DNA from: Tubulanus polymorphus
Taxonomy: Eukaryota > Nemertea > Palaeonemertea > Tubulaniformes > Tubulanidae
Direction: 5' to 3'
Length of the DNA stretch: 64,000 bases
Assembly: GCF_964204645.1 (NCBI RefSeq)
Contig: NC_134033.1
Location: forward strand, 15,502,155-15,566,154
How positions within the stretch are numbered: position 1 is the first letter of the stretch; each line of letters begins with the position of its first letter. Under the pieces are notes generated by a model. It did not search any database. It saw nothing but the letters and a program-made list of their open reading frames with translations, and was not told the origin of the DNA. Of this stretch, positions 56,101 through 58,177 are shown piece after piece. The translations under genes were made by a program, and so were the position numbers.

Positions 56101-58177
56101 GTTATTCATATGTGTTCGATCATAGGGGCTTCATTTAGTTAGGCTCGATGCGCGGAGTTCGTAGCTGTGAATTTCTCTGAAGAATACTAGACAATGGCCT
56201 GGATCCATGTTTAATGATCACAAAGTAGAATATAAACCGATAGCTGTAGAACTGGGTCAACGTTTTGTAAAAGTTGTCTGTCATTATCGATGTATTAAGT
56301 TGTAGTTTTTGTTGTTGTTGTTGTATTTAGTGTATTTTGTTTTCTCTATAGGTTTATGAGAATACGTGTATTGTTCAACCTCAGTCTTTGACTATTATCA
56401 GAGATGTATGTTATTCGTCTATTCTTCATTATATGCACCACGTGCTTGGCCTTTTTTTTAAAATTTAAACCTAACTTTAAATTTTTTCTTCCTTTTTCTC
56501 TATTTCGGTTGGCTTCATCGGCCACAACATGACAAAGCACTTTCGATCATACCCTTCTTGCCTGGGTTGGCACTTTTTCATTTCATCCTATTATTGGCTG
56601 GTAAAGATTGATTCTGTCCCTGGCAAGTGCGGTTATTATCATAATTATAAGCCTAATTAATTCTAAAAAAACTTTCTCAGTTTGGATTAAATGAAATTGC
56701 TGTATTTTGTATGCTCTGCAATGTGAATCAGCCAATCAAAAATCACGTCTAATACTAATCGACCAATCATTAAGCCTGTTACATATATGTCTGTCACTTT
56801 TATCCAATCGTAGACTTGCTTCTATCTTTATGCTAATTCTGAAGCTATAATTAACTTAACTAATCATCACGGGGTTAAGTGTTTAGAATGTTTCGATTGT
56901 AGGCTATATAGGGCGTTAAAATGATTAATTTTCATGCTGGCTGCAGCGTGTAAAAGATTGTAACTGTTGAATCCGTGTCTGCCCTTACAAAAGGCTGTAG
57001 AGGTCTTGATGTGCTCGACATGACTACGCCATGATCGAACATAATGACTGATGTACATGACAGACCATCGAACTTTGTAAATCTTTTACAGTCTTTAGGC
57101 CCAGTCTTATAAACTGGTGTTACCTTTCGCCCGGAGGCTAACTCAATTCATTATCAATTGAGTTAGCCCCTGGGTTTAAGGTAATACCAGTCTATAAAAC
57201 TGGCCTTTGGTGTTTTTTATGGCAACAAGTCTCTCCAGCACTGGTTTGGAAGCAAACTATGACATGATGTACAAGACATCTATAGTCCTGCTGTCTCAAG
57301 GGTAAAGAGTTATTGGTCACAATCGAAGTTGTATTTATGGCACACTAAACTATTTGGAAAAACAAATGGCAACATATGAGGGGATATATGATTGCGCAAC
57401 TATTCACGATAGTCTAGTCTCAAGTCCTCTATTTCATCAATTGAGACTGTTTGTATTTTGTTTCAGTACATCGGTTCAGATGACACTGCTGGTGAGCTCA
57501 AACTGCGCTATCATCATCTGCTTCAGATCATCCTGACATAATATACAACAACATGTCTATCGCCTGTCACATGCGCATGTGCAGTACATGTCAAGCATGT
57601 GATAAATACATGAGCATGTGTACTTCTTCTATGAACTGTTAATTAGAAAGGCATGGAACATGTAATAACTTCAATATACAGGAATCGTACACATGTCATA
57701 ATACCATATATATAGGTCAAAATATAGTAAGATATTTAGGTCAAACATGTAAATGTAATTGTATGATATGTAGGTCAAATATGTACATGTTTCTGTATGA
57801 TATGTAGGTCAATTATGTACATGTCACTATATGATATGTAGGTCAAACATACGTTCTATCACCAATACATATCCTTACCTTCCTTTCACCTTTGAATTAA
57901 TTACTGTTGCTGATTATTCAGGCTGAGATAAACCTGAGTTAATTTTCAGAATTAACAAAACGCACACAACACAGGGAAACAACAGAAACATGTTTCCGTC
58001 TCATGTTTCTCATTTTCCTGTGCATCGGGTTTAGAGGGTCATTGAAATAAAACAAACTGATTTATTTTGCAGCTCGTCCCTGAAGACGACGAACCCCCGG
58101 CGCGTATTAAAGAACATCGATCCTCACTCACTGTCTTCAACGTCATCAGTGCTACAACAGGTGGCAGCGCTGTATAG
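17038..58177 (+). CDS. dock9: DOCK-D (zizimin) family guanine nucleotide exchange factor, DOCK9/10/11-like, 46 coding exons
   Basis: Whole-gene entry; the exons are listed separately. The spliced reading frame (6,336 nt, 2,111 residues plus stop) follows vertebrate DOCK9/10/11 from end to end, and those proteins are about 2,070-2,190 residues. Parts in order: the N-terminal DOCK-D region (residues 1-156), with the MLLFP...DD motif; a PH domain (about 172-290, starting at KQGWLYK); the DHR-1/C2 lipid-binding domain (about 640-830); a long armadillo-like middle; and the catalytic DHR-2 domain (about 1608-2090, from [20 protein letters not shown] to the EMV...NEQ helix). DHR-2 exchanges GDP for GTP on Cdc42/Rac-type GTPases, and PH plus DHR-1 bring the protein to membranes. 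Every exon has AG/GT borders and all phases match. Invertebrates usually have one zizimin gene, so this is probably the single orthologue of the vertebrate trio. Introns are rich in MITEs and minisatellites. Possible alternative exons and a second terminal frame are listed separately. Confidence 0.95.
17920..18179. mobile_element. MITE with CAGGGT...CTTAGATCGGACCCTG-type ends (copy 2)
   Basis: Same family as 13920-14160, inserted in DOCK intron 1. Imperfect flanking repeats (CTGAAAG and TTGAAAG) may be the target-site duplication. It carries a run of ten G at about 17957. The ends suggest hAT-type mobilisation. Confidence 0.7.
18544..18658. mobile_element. Small palindromic MITE (GGTCCAGTTCCACAGTT family)
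   Basis: AGGGTCCAGTTCCACAGTT at the left and AACTGTGGAACTGGGTCCTG at the right, with the centre also self-complementary (TTAACTC...GAGTTAA). Relatives lie at 28785-28971, 55947-56053 and, broken, around 33240-33380. Confidence 0.7.
19716..19742 (+). other. Candidate alternative first coding exon of DOCK
   Basis: ATG AGT TTG GAT GTT GAT AAA GTT TGG followed by GTACGT gives MSLDVDKVW in phase 0, which would join in frame to exon 2 ([12 protein letters not shown]). It lies 260 bases before exon 2. Support is only an ATG, an open frame and a donor; vertebrate DOCK9/10/11 genes do use alternative first exons. Confidence 0.25.
20003..20119 (+). CDS. dock9: DOCK exon 2
   Basis: Encodes [19 protein letters not shown] and [15 protein letters not shown], the conserved EPLDYE and LR-MLLFP-DD blocks of the DOCK-D N-terminus (residues 37-75). 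The donor TCG|GTAAGT opens directly into a minisatellite. Confidence 0.95.
20135..20465. repeat. About 30-bp minisatellite (CCCCGGGACGCCTTCT) with one inverted copy
   Basis: The unit CTTACCCCGGGACGCCTTCT plus C(A/T)(A/C)AAACCTCA is repeated about ten times, just 15 bases inside DOCK intron 2. At 20256-20279 one unit is inverted, making a palindrome centred on GTGATTTA. The inverted unit reads GGGGTAAGTGA, a strong 5' splice-site match. Confidence 0.85.
20750..20922 (+). CDS. dock9: DOCK exon 3
   Basis: Encodes [19 protein letters not shown] and, after a linker, [20 protein letters not shown], aligning with STVPAKAEEEAQSLFVTE and the CIKTYNSDWHLV block of DOCK9. Ends in phase 2 (AG|GTTTGA). 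Confidence 0.95.
21183..21252 (+). CDS. dock9: DOCK exon 4
   Basis: Short 70-nt exon giving [19 protein letters not shown], the KLPVHVYEVDEE-like acidic link before the PH domain. Starts in phase 2 and restores phase 0 at GAA|GTACGC. Confidence 0.9.
21363..21476 (+). CDS. dock9: DOCK exon 5 (start of PH domain)
   Basis: Encodes the linker and [16 protein letters not shown], the first beta strand of the PH domain (G-WLYK). Donor CGG|GTAAGT, phase 0. Confidence 0.95.
21500..21935. mobile_element. MITE with amplified 47-bp core (TTAAGACCAGTCTAAG family)
   Basis: About seven degenerate copies of a unit with CAACTTAAGACCAGTCTAA and CTCATTTTGGTTCTATA, closing with GAAACCGGCCACAGG. The same family occurs at 22980, 26405, 30146, 33383, 37087, 39780, 55080 and 60955; only some copies have an expanded core. 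Confidence 0.7.
22175..22306 (+). CDS. dock9: DOCK exon 6 (PH domain)
   Basis: Encodes [20 protein letters not shown] and FYKDDKK-like strands, with [13 protein letters not shown] at the end. This aligns with RSFKRRFFHL and KGSIFLDSCMGV of DOCK9. The donor is the weaker AAG|GTGCAA. Confidence 0.95.
22565..22760 (-). mobile_element. tRNA-derived SINE remnant
   Basis: The minus strand reads CTCAGTGGTCTAGTGGAAAG (A-box-like) and, about 45 bases on, CCAGGTTCAAATCCCAGTGG (B-box-like). The anticodon arm does not fold into a proper tRNA. A short GACCAGTCAG(C/G)TGT tandem follows on the + strand. Confidence 0.4.
22980..23119. mobile_element. MITE, TTAAGACCAGTCTAAG family, intact short copy
   Basis: Ends GGCCCGGTTCCATAGT and ACTATGGAACCGGCCCC are inverted. 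Inside is a single core, with CTTAAGACCAGTCTAAGACC and AACAACTAAGACCAGTCTTA. Confidence 0.75.
23551..23772 (+). CDS. dock9: DOCK exon 7 (end of PH domain)
   Basis: Encodes [20 protein letters not shown], with [16 protein letters not shown] as the C-terminal PH helix. An acidic/basic linker of Lys, Asp and Ser follows, ending PPELAK as in DOCK9 (YLPELAK). Phase 0. Confidence 0.95.
23927..24240. repeat. About 100-bp tandem repeat, three copies
   Basis: Each copy carries TTGTTGTT-T-GCTGGTGGTGAGT-like sequence, GTGGCACAA, AAGAAACAGCCCCCACTGAG and ATATCTTATAATTCAATCAG. Intronic, with no coding role seen. Confidence 0.7.
24300..24400. repeat. Hairpin (ATTTCGACTATA...TAGTCATCTTCATGAATAC)
   Basis: CATAGTCATCTTCATGAATAC is matched by GTATTCATGAAGATGACTAT about 45 bases away. 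A related half-element lies at 20625-20690. Confidence 0.55.
24548..24812. mobile_element. Fold-back element with about 55-bp arms before exon 8
   Basis: AAGATAAAATCCCACTATTT at the left and AAATAGTGGGATTTTATCTT at the right pair, and the pairing continues inward for about 55 bases. The right end lies only about 35 bases before the exon 8 acceptor. Confidence 0.75.
24848..24931 (+). CDS. dock9: DOCK exon 8
   Basis: Encodes [20 protein letters not shown] and FAVYPELP. It matches in position the SAREAEIKLKSE...LFYLDPD segment after the PH domain. Phase 0 on both sides. Confidence 0.9.
25541..25693 (+). CDS. dock9: DOCK exon 9
   Basis: Encodes an acidic stretch, then [20 protein letters not shown] (compare SFEEKFGKRILVKCNDLSF of DOCK9). 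The acceptor CTTGTAG|AAGAATAG lies in a duplicated block with an upstream decoy. Confidence 0.9.
26156..26359 (+). CDS. dock9: DOCK exon 10
   Basis: Encodes [20 protein letters not shown] and EDFHYDPN, the EPFFVTLSLFDIKYNRKISADFH block. It continues with a variable linker ending SRNK. Phase 0. Confidence 0.95.
26405..26840. mobile_element. Nested MITEs with 47-bp core array (reverse orientation)
   Basis: The left part is a fragment of the GGTTTTATAGACTGGTATTACC family (compare 57098-57206). The right part has about five copies of AACCAAAATGAGCTTAGACT with TTAAGTTGTTAGATTGGTTA, the reverse complement of the 47-bp core family. Confidence 0.65.
26881..27089 (+). CDS. dock9: DOCK exon 11
   Basis: Encodes [38 protein letters not shown] and [12 protein letters not shown]. 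This is the conserved IFLVARIEKVLQGS...[11 protein letters not shown] region before DHR-1. Ends in phase 2. Confidence 0.95.
27412..27528 (+). CDS. dock9: DOCK exon 12
   Basis: Encodes [38 protein letters not shown], equal in position to RFSAIYRQDSNKLSNDDMLKLLADF of DOCK9. The acceptor follows a run of GTTGATATT repeats. Phase 2 in and out. Confidence 0.9.
27628..27716 (+). CDS. dock9: DOCK exon 13
   Basis: Encodes [20 protein letters not shown], matching KPEKMAKLPVILGNLDITID. Phase 2 in, phase 1 out. I chose the GTAAGT donor over the overlapping GTAGTA three bases upstream because exon 14 then stays in frame and the site is stronger. Confidence 0.85.
28203..28350. mobile_element. Dispersed repeat fragment (TTAGGCGCTGGTCTG family)
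   Basis: It shares GCTACATCC-GATTT-GC-TAT, CAACTG-AGAGA, AATGTTAGGCGCTGGTCTG and GCGGAGGGC-GCTAGGA with 62361-62535. It is a member of a dispersed family of unknown type, possibly SINE-like. Confidence 0.55.
28420..28673 (+). CDS. dock9: DOCK exon 14 (start of DHR-1)
   Basis: Encodes a Pro-rich lead, [20 protein letters not shown], then [20 protein letters not shown] and [16 protein letters not shown]. This is the EEFVPCIPKHTQPY...[24 protein letters not shown] hallmark of zizimin DHR-1. Phase 1 in, 0 out. Confidence 0.97.
28785..28971. mobile_element. MITE, GGTCCAGTTCCACAGTT family
   Basis: Two partial copies back to back: ACTGGGTCCAG...AACTAGGTCCTGG and TGGACCCAGTTCTGCAGTTG...ATTGTGAAACTGGATCCAG. 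Same family as 18544-18658. Confidence 0.55.
29312..29650 (+). CDS. dock9: DOCK exon 15 (DHR-1 core)
   Basis: Encodes [60 protein letters not shown] and [13 protein letters not shown]. It is nearly co-linear with the DOCK9 segment from [11 protein letters not shown] to VGYSWLPLL. Phase 0. The acceptor is preceded by a near-copy 34 bases upstream. Confidence 0.97.
29948..30034 (+). CDS. dock9: DOCK exon 16
   Basis: Encodes [20 protein letters not shown] and RLVSTIYTK, matching [27 protein letters not shown]. Phase 0. Confidence 0.95.
30146..30289. mobile_element. MITE, TTAAGACCAGTCTAAG family, intact
   Basis: Ends TGGGGCCAGTTGCATAGTC and GACTGTGCAACTGGCCCCT are inverted, with a single core and a palindromic centre (AAGACCAGTCTTAAG). 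Confidence 0.75.
30563..30655 (+). CDS. dock9: DOCK exon 17
   Basis: Encodes [20 protein letters not shown] and a linker ending NKLK, matching QHLHNFFQYCQKTESGAQAL of DOCK9. Phase 0. The intron that follows is 3.3 kb and holds a candidate cassette exon. Confidence 0.95.
31190..31290. repeat. Hairpin with CAACGTTTCGGC/GCCGAAACGTTGC-type arms
   Basis: AATTTTGAGCAATGTTTCAGCCATC at the left has a partner at TTTAGCCGAAACGTTGCTCAAAAT at the right, with an inner GACGCCTGACG loop. A mobile-element end of unknown class. Confidence 0.5.
31800..32300. mobile_element. Palindromic SINE-like element
   Basis: The left end CCTCGGCAGCAATTTGAACCC-like sequence and ATGCCATCAGGCTCCCGAGG at the right are inverted relatives with a tRNA B-box look. 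The centre TGATTGGCTAATTATG is shared, in reverse, with 54695-54945. Confidence 0.45.
32463..32537 (+). other. Candidate cassette exon or alternative first exon in DOCK intron 17
   Basis: 75 nt (25 codons) in phase 0 on both sides, encoding [20 protein letters not shown] and TSIIK, followed by a strong donor (AAG|GTGAGT). Joined to exon 18 it gives DLTSIIK|SLLAVD, close to ELVKYLK|SLHAME of DOCK9. The acceptor (ATATATGAAG) has no pyrimidine tract; an in-frame ATG lies six bases before the exon start. It may therefore be an alternative first exon. Exon 17 already fits exon 18 without it. Confidence 0.4.
33383..33680. mobile_element. Two adjacent MITE fragments, TTAAGACCAGTCTAAG family
   Basis: GGGGCCAGTTGTGCAGT opens the block and GACAACTGTGCAACTGGGCCC closes it. 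Inside, CAATCTAACAACTTG and AAGACCACTTTTGGACTT occur twice, so two copies are joined or nested. Confidence 0.55.
33940..34055 (+). CDS. dock9: DOCK exon 18
   Basis: Encodes [38 protein letters not shown], matching SLHAMEGHVMIAFLPTILNQLFRVL. Ends in phase 2. Confidence 0.95.
34071..34525. mobile_element. hAT-like non-autonomous element (GGGTGGCGCCACTGACCTGG ends)
   Basis: The left end GGGTGGCGCCACTGACCTGG and right end GTGGCCACCCTGG are inverted. It contains a nested GGCCCGGTTT palindromic segment (34125-34290). A shorter relative lies at 43625-43950. Confidence 0.5.
34605..34674 (+). CDS. dock9: DOCK exon 19
   Basis: Encodes [20 protein letters not shown] and YVK, matching VIIHVVAQCHEEGLESHLRSYVK. 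Phase 2 in, 0 out. Confidence 0.95.
34827..34919 (-). tRNA. trnY-GUA: tRNA-Tyr (GUA) with a short intron
   Basis: On the minus strand the 7-bp acceptor stem CCCTCGG/CCGAGGG is perfect. It is followed by TAGCTCAGTTGGTAGAGC (A box and D arm), anticodon stem GAGGA/TCCTT, and loop CTGTAG with GUA anticodon. An approximately 20-nt intron follows position 37, as in nearly all eukaryotic tRNA-Tyr genes. The T arm is GCTGG-TTCAAAT-CCAGT. Spliced length is about 73 nt, and a T run (TTTTTTT), the Pol III terminator, lies a few bases downstream. The discriminator base reads C where A is usual for tRNA-Tyr. It is nested antisense in DOCK intron 19. It is likely functional; a young pseudogene cannot be excluded. 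Confidence 0.88.
35107..35345. repeat. 45-bp tandem repeat, about five copies
   Basis: The unit CAGTGCGGTGTATAACAGGC plus ATACCACTAAACTG...ACCCCA recurs at 35107, 35152 and onward. 45 is divisible by three, which makes spurious long frames on both strands. Confidence 0.85.
35574..35765 (+). CDS. dock9: DOCK exon 20
   Basis: Encodes [40 protein letters not shown] and [12 protein letters not shown], matching EYKTVHEELTKSMTTIL and [20 protein letters not shown]. Phase 0. Confidence 0.97.
35775..36080. repeat. Pyrimidine-rich low-complexity intron stretch
   Basis: CT-rich sequence with (CT)n runs, e.g. near 35940 and 35960. A frame stays open through it from exon 20 only because stops are rare in C/T-rich DNA. 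Confidence 0.7.
36178..36324 (+). CDS. dock9: DOCK exon 21
   Basis: Encodes [34 protein letters not shown] and NRSLANFIR, aligning with LRNQRFPASYHHAVETVVNMLMPHI and NHSLAVFIK. Phase 0. Confidence 0.95.
36745..36828 (+). CDS. dock9: DOCK exon 22
   Basis: Encodes [20 protein letters not shown] and HFNIGDTK, matching [20 protein letters not shown]. Phase 0. Confidence 0.95.
36915..37023 (+). CDS. dock9: DOCK exon 23
   Basis: Encodes [36 protein letters not shown], matching [21 protein letters not shown]. Ends in phase 1. Confidence 0.97.
37087..37610. mobile_element. MITE with strongly expanded 47-bp core, about ten copies
   Basis: AACTTAAGACCAGTCTAAGC, with CTCATTTTGGTTCTATA and CCAATCTAAC, repeats every 47 bases. 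This is the largest expansion of this core in the window. Confidence 0.85.
38045..38370. mobile_element. MITE with CATGGTTCCCACAG ends
   Basis: Perfect terminal inverted repeats CATGGTTCCCACAG and CTGTGGGAACCATG bound 326 bp rich in GGGAAATT words. A decayed relative lies at 42985-43313. Confidence 0.8.
38412..39299. mobile_element. Large fold-back element, about 890 bp
   Basis: The ends AAAGCCGGGCGTAGGTCGGC and CCGACCTACGCCCGCCTTAA are inverted. From about 38515 to 38775 the sequence is almost exactly mirrored at about 38812-39070 (e.g. GGACTTAAGGAGTCTTTTTG against CAAAAAGACTCCTTAAGTCC). The outer GC-rich parts are built of GTCGC/GCGAC words and differ in length between arms. There is no reading frame for a transposase. 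Confidence 0.9.
39780..40150. mobile_element. MITE cluster, TTAAGACCAGTCTAAG family
   Basis: Contains core copies (CAACTTAAGACCAGTCTAAG) and ends GGCCGGTTCCATAGT...ACTATGGAACCAGC, apparently two adjacent elements. A separate palindrome (GCAATTATCTGAAC...GATTCAGATAATTGC) sits at 39861-39895. Confidence 0.6.
40233..40411 (+). CDS. dock9: DOCK exon 24
   Basis: Encodes [59 protein letters not shown]. This matches [23 protein letters not shown] and [16 protein letters not shown]. Phase 1 in, 0 out; the donor AAG|GTTCGT is weak. Confidence 0.97.
40830..41050. repeat. About 105-bp tandem duplications containing copies of the exon 25 acceptor
   Basis: CTCTTCACAG|CAACATCAAT (AG at 40836) and CTCTTTACAG|CAACATCAAT (AG at 40940) precede the real CTCTCTGCAG|CAACATCAGA (AG at 41051). 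GATGATGTCATAGGGTATAT, with CCAGGA(G/A)GCGGCCATTTT, lies between the copies. Confidence 0.8.
41052..41328 (+). CDS. dock9: DOCK exon 25
   Basis: Encodes [20 protein letters not shown] and [11 protein letters not shown], matching QARIATLYLPLFGLLIENVQRINVRD. A disordered stretch follows with six Gln in a row and many Ser/Thr/Asn. Ends in phase 1. Confidence 0.95.
41893..42055 (+). CDS. dock9: DOCK exon 26
   Basis: Low-complexity Ser/Asn/Leu linker ([20 protein letters not shown], then [12 protein letters not shown] and [10 protein letters not shown]). It sits where DOCK9 has its variable SGIASPYTTSTPNIN segment. Phase 1 in, 2 out. Confidence 0.85.
42146..42273 (+). CDS. dock9: DOCK exon 27
   Basis: Encodes a Gly-rich start and [26 protein letters not shown], matching KLDQSEIKSLLMCFLYILKSMS. 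Phase 2 in, 1 out. Confidence 0.92.
42340..42740. repeat. About 110-bp degenerate tandem repeat, four copies
   Basis: Shared words TATAACCTCAGTATAAAAC, GGTCAAATAT, GTTTTC(C/T)ATTTGTAATGAA and TCTATAAGACTG. A reversed relative occurs at 53600-53830. Confidence 0.6.
42759..42825 (+). CDS. dock9: DOCK exon 28
   Basis: Encodes [20 protein letters not shown], matching ALFTYWNKASTSELMDFFTI. I used the GTAGGT donor after ATA CA because exon 29 then reads on correctly; the next GT would leave a TAG in frame. Phase 1 in, 2 out. Confidence 0.9.
42914..42967 (+). CDS. dock9: DOCK exon 29
   Basis: Small 54-nt exon encoding [17 protein letters not shown], matching CLHQFQYMGKRYIAR. Phase 2 on both sides. 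Confidence 0.9.
42985..43313. mobile_element. MITE, CATGGTTCCCACAG family, decayed copy
   Basis: CATGGTTCCCAGGGTACCTG at the left and ACTGTGGGAACA at the right, with internal GGGAA words as in 38045-38370. Confidence 0.55.
43459..43577 (+). CDS. dock9: DOCK exon 30
   Basis: Ser/Pro-rich linker ([20 protein letters not shown], then [16 protein letters not shown]) before the SH-SE helix. Phase 2 in, 1 out. Confidence 0.85.
43625..43950. mobile_element. hAT-like non-autonomous element, decayed
   Basis: GCGTGGTACCACTGACCTGG at the left and GGTGATGCCACCCTG at the right, related to 34071-34525, with a partial internal duplication of the left end at about 43690. Confidence 0.5.
44832..44947 (+). 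CDS. dock9: DOCK exon 31
   Basis: Encodes [32 protein letters not shown], matching LHQSLLEANIATEVCLTALDTLSLF. Phase 1 in, 0 out. Confidence 0.95.
45015..45292. repeat. 61-bp tandem repeat made of the exon 32 acceptor and first exon bases
   Basis: GATATTTTCAG|GATCAGTTGATATTTCG occurs with AG at 45050, 45111 and 45172, and with the AG lost (TTTTCGG) near 45231. The true acceptor is at 45292. The spacer AGGGGTGATAACTGTTTTGA is also exon-derived. Confidence 0.9.
45293..45430 (+). CDS. dock9: DOCK exon 32
   Basis: Encodes [46 protein letters not shown], matching [37 protein letters not shown]. Phase 0. Confidence 0.95.
45931..45987 (+). CDS. dock9: DOCK exon 33
   Basis: Encodes [19 protein letters not shown], matching FPSTFYEGRADMCAALCYE. 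57 nt, phase 0. Confidence 0.95.
46254..46379 (+). CDS. dock9: DOCK exon 34
   Basis: Encodes [40 protein letters not shown], matching [42 protein letters not shown]. Phase 0. Confidence 0.97.
46440..46680. repeat. About 88-bp tandem repeat, three copies
   Basis: TATCCTACTGCACA and GGATCCTCACTTGCCACAAG, with TGGAATC and TTGCTGCAGTAGT, recur three times. It shares the GGTGGATCCTC-TTGCCACA core with the array at 52010-52375. Confidence 0.75.
46778..46891 (+). CDS. dock9: DOCK exon 35
   Basis: Encodes [38 protein letters not shown], matching [34 protein letters not shown]. Phase 0. Confidence 0.96.
47494..47709 (+). CDS. dock9: DOCK exon 36 (start of DHR-2)
   Basis: Encodes [72 protein letters not shown]. 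Nearly identical to vertebrate DOCK9 over this stretch and the entry to the catalytic domain. Phase 0. Confidence 0.98.
47796..47853 (+). CDS. dock9: DOCK exon 37
   Basis: Encodes [19 protein letters not shown], matching AAMCYVHVTALVAEYLTRK. Ends in phase 1. Confidence 0.96.
48588..48904 (+). mobile_element. tRNA-derived SINE
   Basis: The head GTGTGGCCGAGTGGTTAGAG (A box) and GTGGGTTCGAACCCCG (B box) is tRNA-like. The middle part carries CTCGGGCAAGACACTTATCC and TAAATGGGTACCTGGC. The tail ends GATTTAGCGCTATATAAGAC, then a (TTA)n run. The order head, conserved body, LINE-like tail and short tandem end is typical of invertebrate SINEs. It lies in DOCK intron 37. Confidence 0.85.
49170..50375. 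mobile_element. hAT-like non-autonomous DNA transposon, 1.2 kb, with target-site duplication
   Basis: Ends CAGGGCTGCCAACC and GGTTGGCAGCCCTG are perfect 14-bp inverted repeats, flanked on both sides by GTATTA (49164-49169 and 50376-50381). Inner sequence has ATTCC-TA-TT words near both ends and a GT-rich run at 49440-49465. No transposase frame remains. It lies in DOCK intron 37. Confidence 0.85.
50983..51092 (+). CDS. dock9: DOCK exon 38
   Basis: Encodes [36 protein letters not shown], matching [35 protein letters not shown]. Phase 1 in, 0 out. Confidence 0.96.
51369..51491 (+). CDS. dock9: DOCK exon 39 (DHR-2)
   Basis: Encodes [40 protein letters not shown], matching [35 protein letters not shown]. 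Phase 0. Confidence 0.97.
51617..51730 (+). CDS. dock9: DOCK exon 40 (DHR-2)
   Basis: Encodes [38 protein letters not shown], matching [37 protein letters not shown]. Phase 0. Confidence 0.98.
51823..51966 (+). CDS. dock9: DOCK exon 41 (DHR-2)
   Basis: Encodes [48 protein letters not shown], matching [27 protein letters not shown]. The extra vertebrate alternative segment between FGQ and the FFEDEDG motif is absent. Phase 0. Confidence 0.97.
52010..52375. repeat. 62-bp tandem repeat, five to six copies
   Basis: GACTACTAGTGCCCCTGGTG, with GATCCTCTATTGCCACAGTT and (G/A)ACAAAACTTAT, repeats every 60-63 bases. The reverse strand of the core reads CCACCAGGGGC. Confidence 0.85.
52416..52629 (+). 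CDS. dock9: DOCK exon 42 (DHR-2)
   Basis: Encodes [71 protein letters not shown], matching the AYIQVTHV, FERSHNIRRFMFEMPFT and EEQCKRRTILT blocks. Ends in phase 1. Confidence 0.98.
52722..52960 (+). mobile_element. tRNA-derived SINE-like element
   Basis: TTGCTCAGTTGGTTGAGTGG (A-box-like) and GTCCCTGGTTCGAAACCAC (B-box-like) are correctly spaced, but flanking acceptor-stem pairing is poor. The body continues with CTGCCGAGACACATAC. Confidence 0.45.
53283..53473 (+). CDS. dock9: DOCK exon 43 (DHR-2)
   Basis: Encodes [40 protein letters not shown], then [16 protein letters not shown], matching CFPYVKKRIPVMYQHHTDLNPIEVAIDEM and [17 protein letters not shown]. Phase 1 in, 0 out. Confidence 0.98.
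53987..54087 (+). CDS. dock9: DOCK exon 44 (DHR-2)
   Basis: Encodes [33 protein letters not shown], matching VNAGPLAYARAFL and LLKEVFR. The VNAGP loop at its start is, from knowledge of DOCK9, where the nucleotide-sensing valine lies. Ends in phase 2. Confidence 0.97.
54492..54630 (+). CDS. dock9: DOCK exon 45 (DHR-2 C-terminal helices)
   Basis: Encodes [46 protein letters not shown], matching [47 protein letters not shown]. Phase 2 in, 0 out; donor CAG|GTCAGC. Confidence 0.97.
54695..54945. mobile_element. Palindromic SINE-like element
   Basis: GGGGTTCGAACCTGATGGCATC at the left and GATGCCATCAGGTTCGAATCCC at the right are inverted and B-box-like. The ACCGTGTGCGCAG/CTAGACCGAGTGTGCAG words are also inverted. 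The centre shares TTATTAGCCAATCAGAT with the reverse of 31800-32300. Confidence 0.6.
55080..55300. mobile_element. MITE, TTAAGACCAGTCTAAG family
   Basis: Contains GTCTTAAGTTGTTAGATTAGC, CTTAGACTGGTCTTAAATCT and closes GACTGTGCAACTGGCTCCTG. Left end decayed. Confidence 0.55.
55947..56053. mobile_element. MITE, GGTCCAGTTCCACAGTT family
   Basis: TGGATCCAGTTTCAACGGTC at the left, AACTGTGAAACTGGGTTCTG at the right, with inner AGAGTTAACTCTGAGTTAAA. Relative of 18544-18658. Confidence 0.6.
56352..56405 (+). other. Candidate 54-nt cassette exon of DOCK between exons 45 and 46
   Basis: Strong acceptor (TTTTGTTTTCTCTATAG) and donor (GAT|GTATGT) bound 18 codons, [18 protein letters not shown], in phase 0 on both sides. 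Inclusion would keep exon 46 in its conserved frame. Vertebrate DOCK-D genes are alternatively spliced at this place, after the EQ that closes the DHR-2 helix. No transcript evidence is available here. Confidence 0.45.
57098..57206. mobile_element. Palindromic MITE (CTTATAAACTGGTGTTACC family)
   Basis: GGCCCAGTCTTATAAACTGG at the left and CCAGTCTATAAAACTGGCC at the right, with a perfect inner palindrome around GGCTAACTCAATT...AATTGAGTTAGCC. A half copy lies at 26405. Confidence 0.75.
57713..57845. repeat. About 41-bp repeat with regular AGGTCA words
   Basis: TATGATATGTAGGTCAAA(C/T)ATGTA(A/C)ATG recurs about four times. The AGGTCA hexamer equals the nuclear-receptor half-site, but single half-sites at this spacing have no established meaning. 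Confidence 0.65.
58073..58177 (+). CDS. dock9: DOCK exon 46 (conserved C-terminus, stop)
   Basis: Encodes [34 protein letters not shown] and TAG at 58175. It matches the vertebrate C-terminal pattern EEKTSVLPNSLHIFNAISGTP. The acceptor TTATTTTGCAG is good. Confidence 0.92.
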   Translation, partial: LVPEDDEPPARIKEHRSSLTVFNVISATTGGSAV

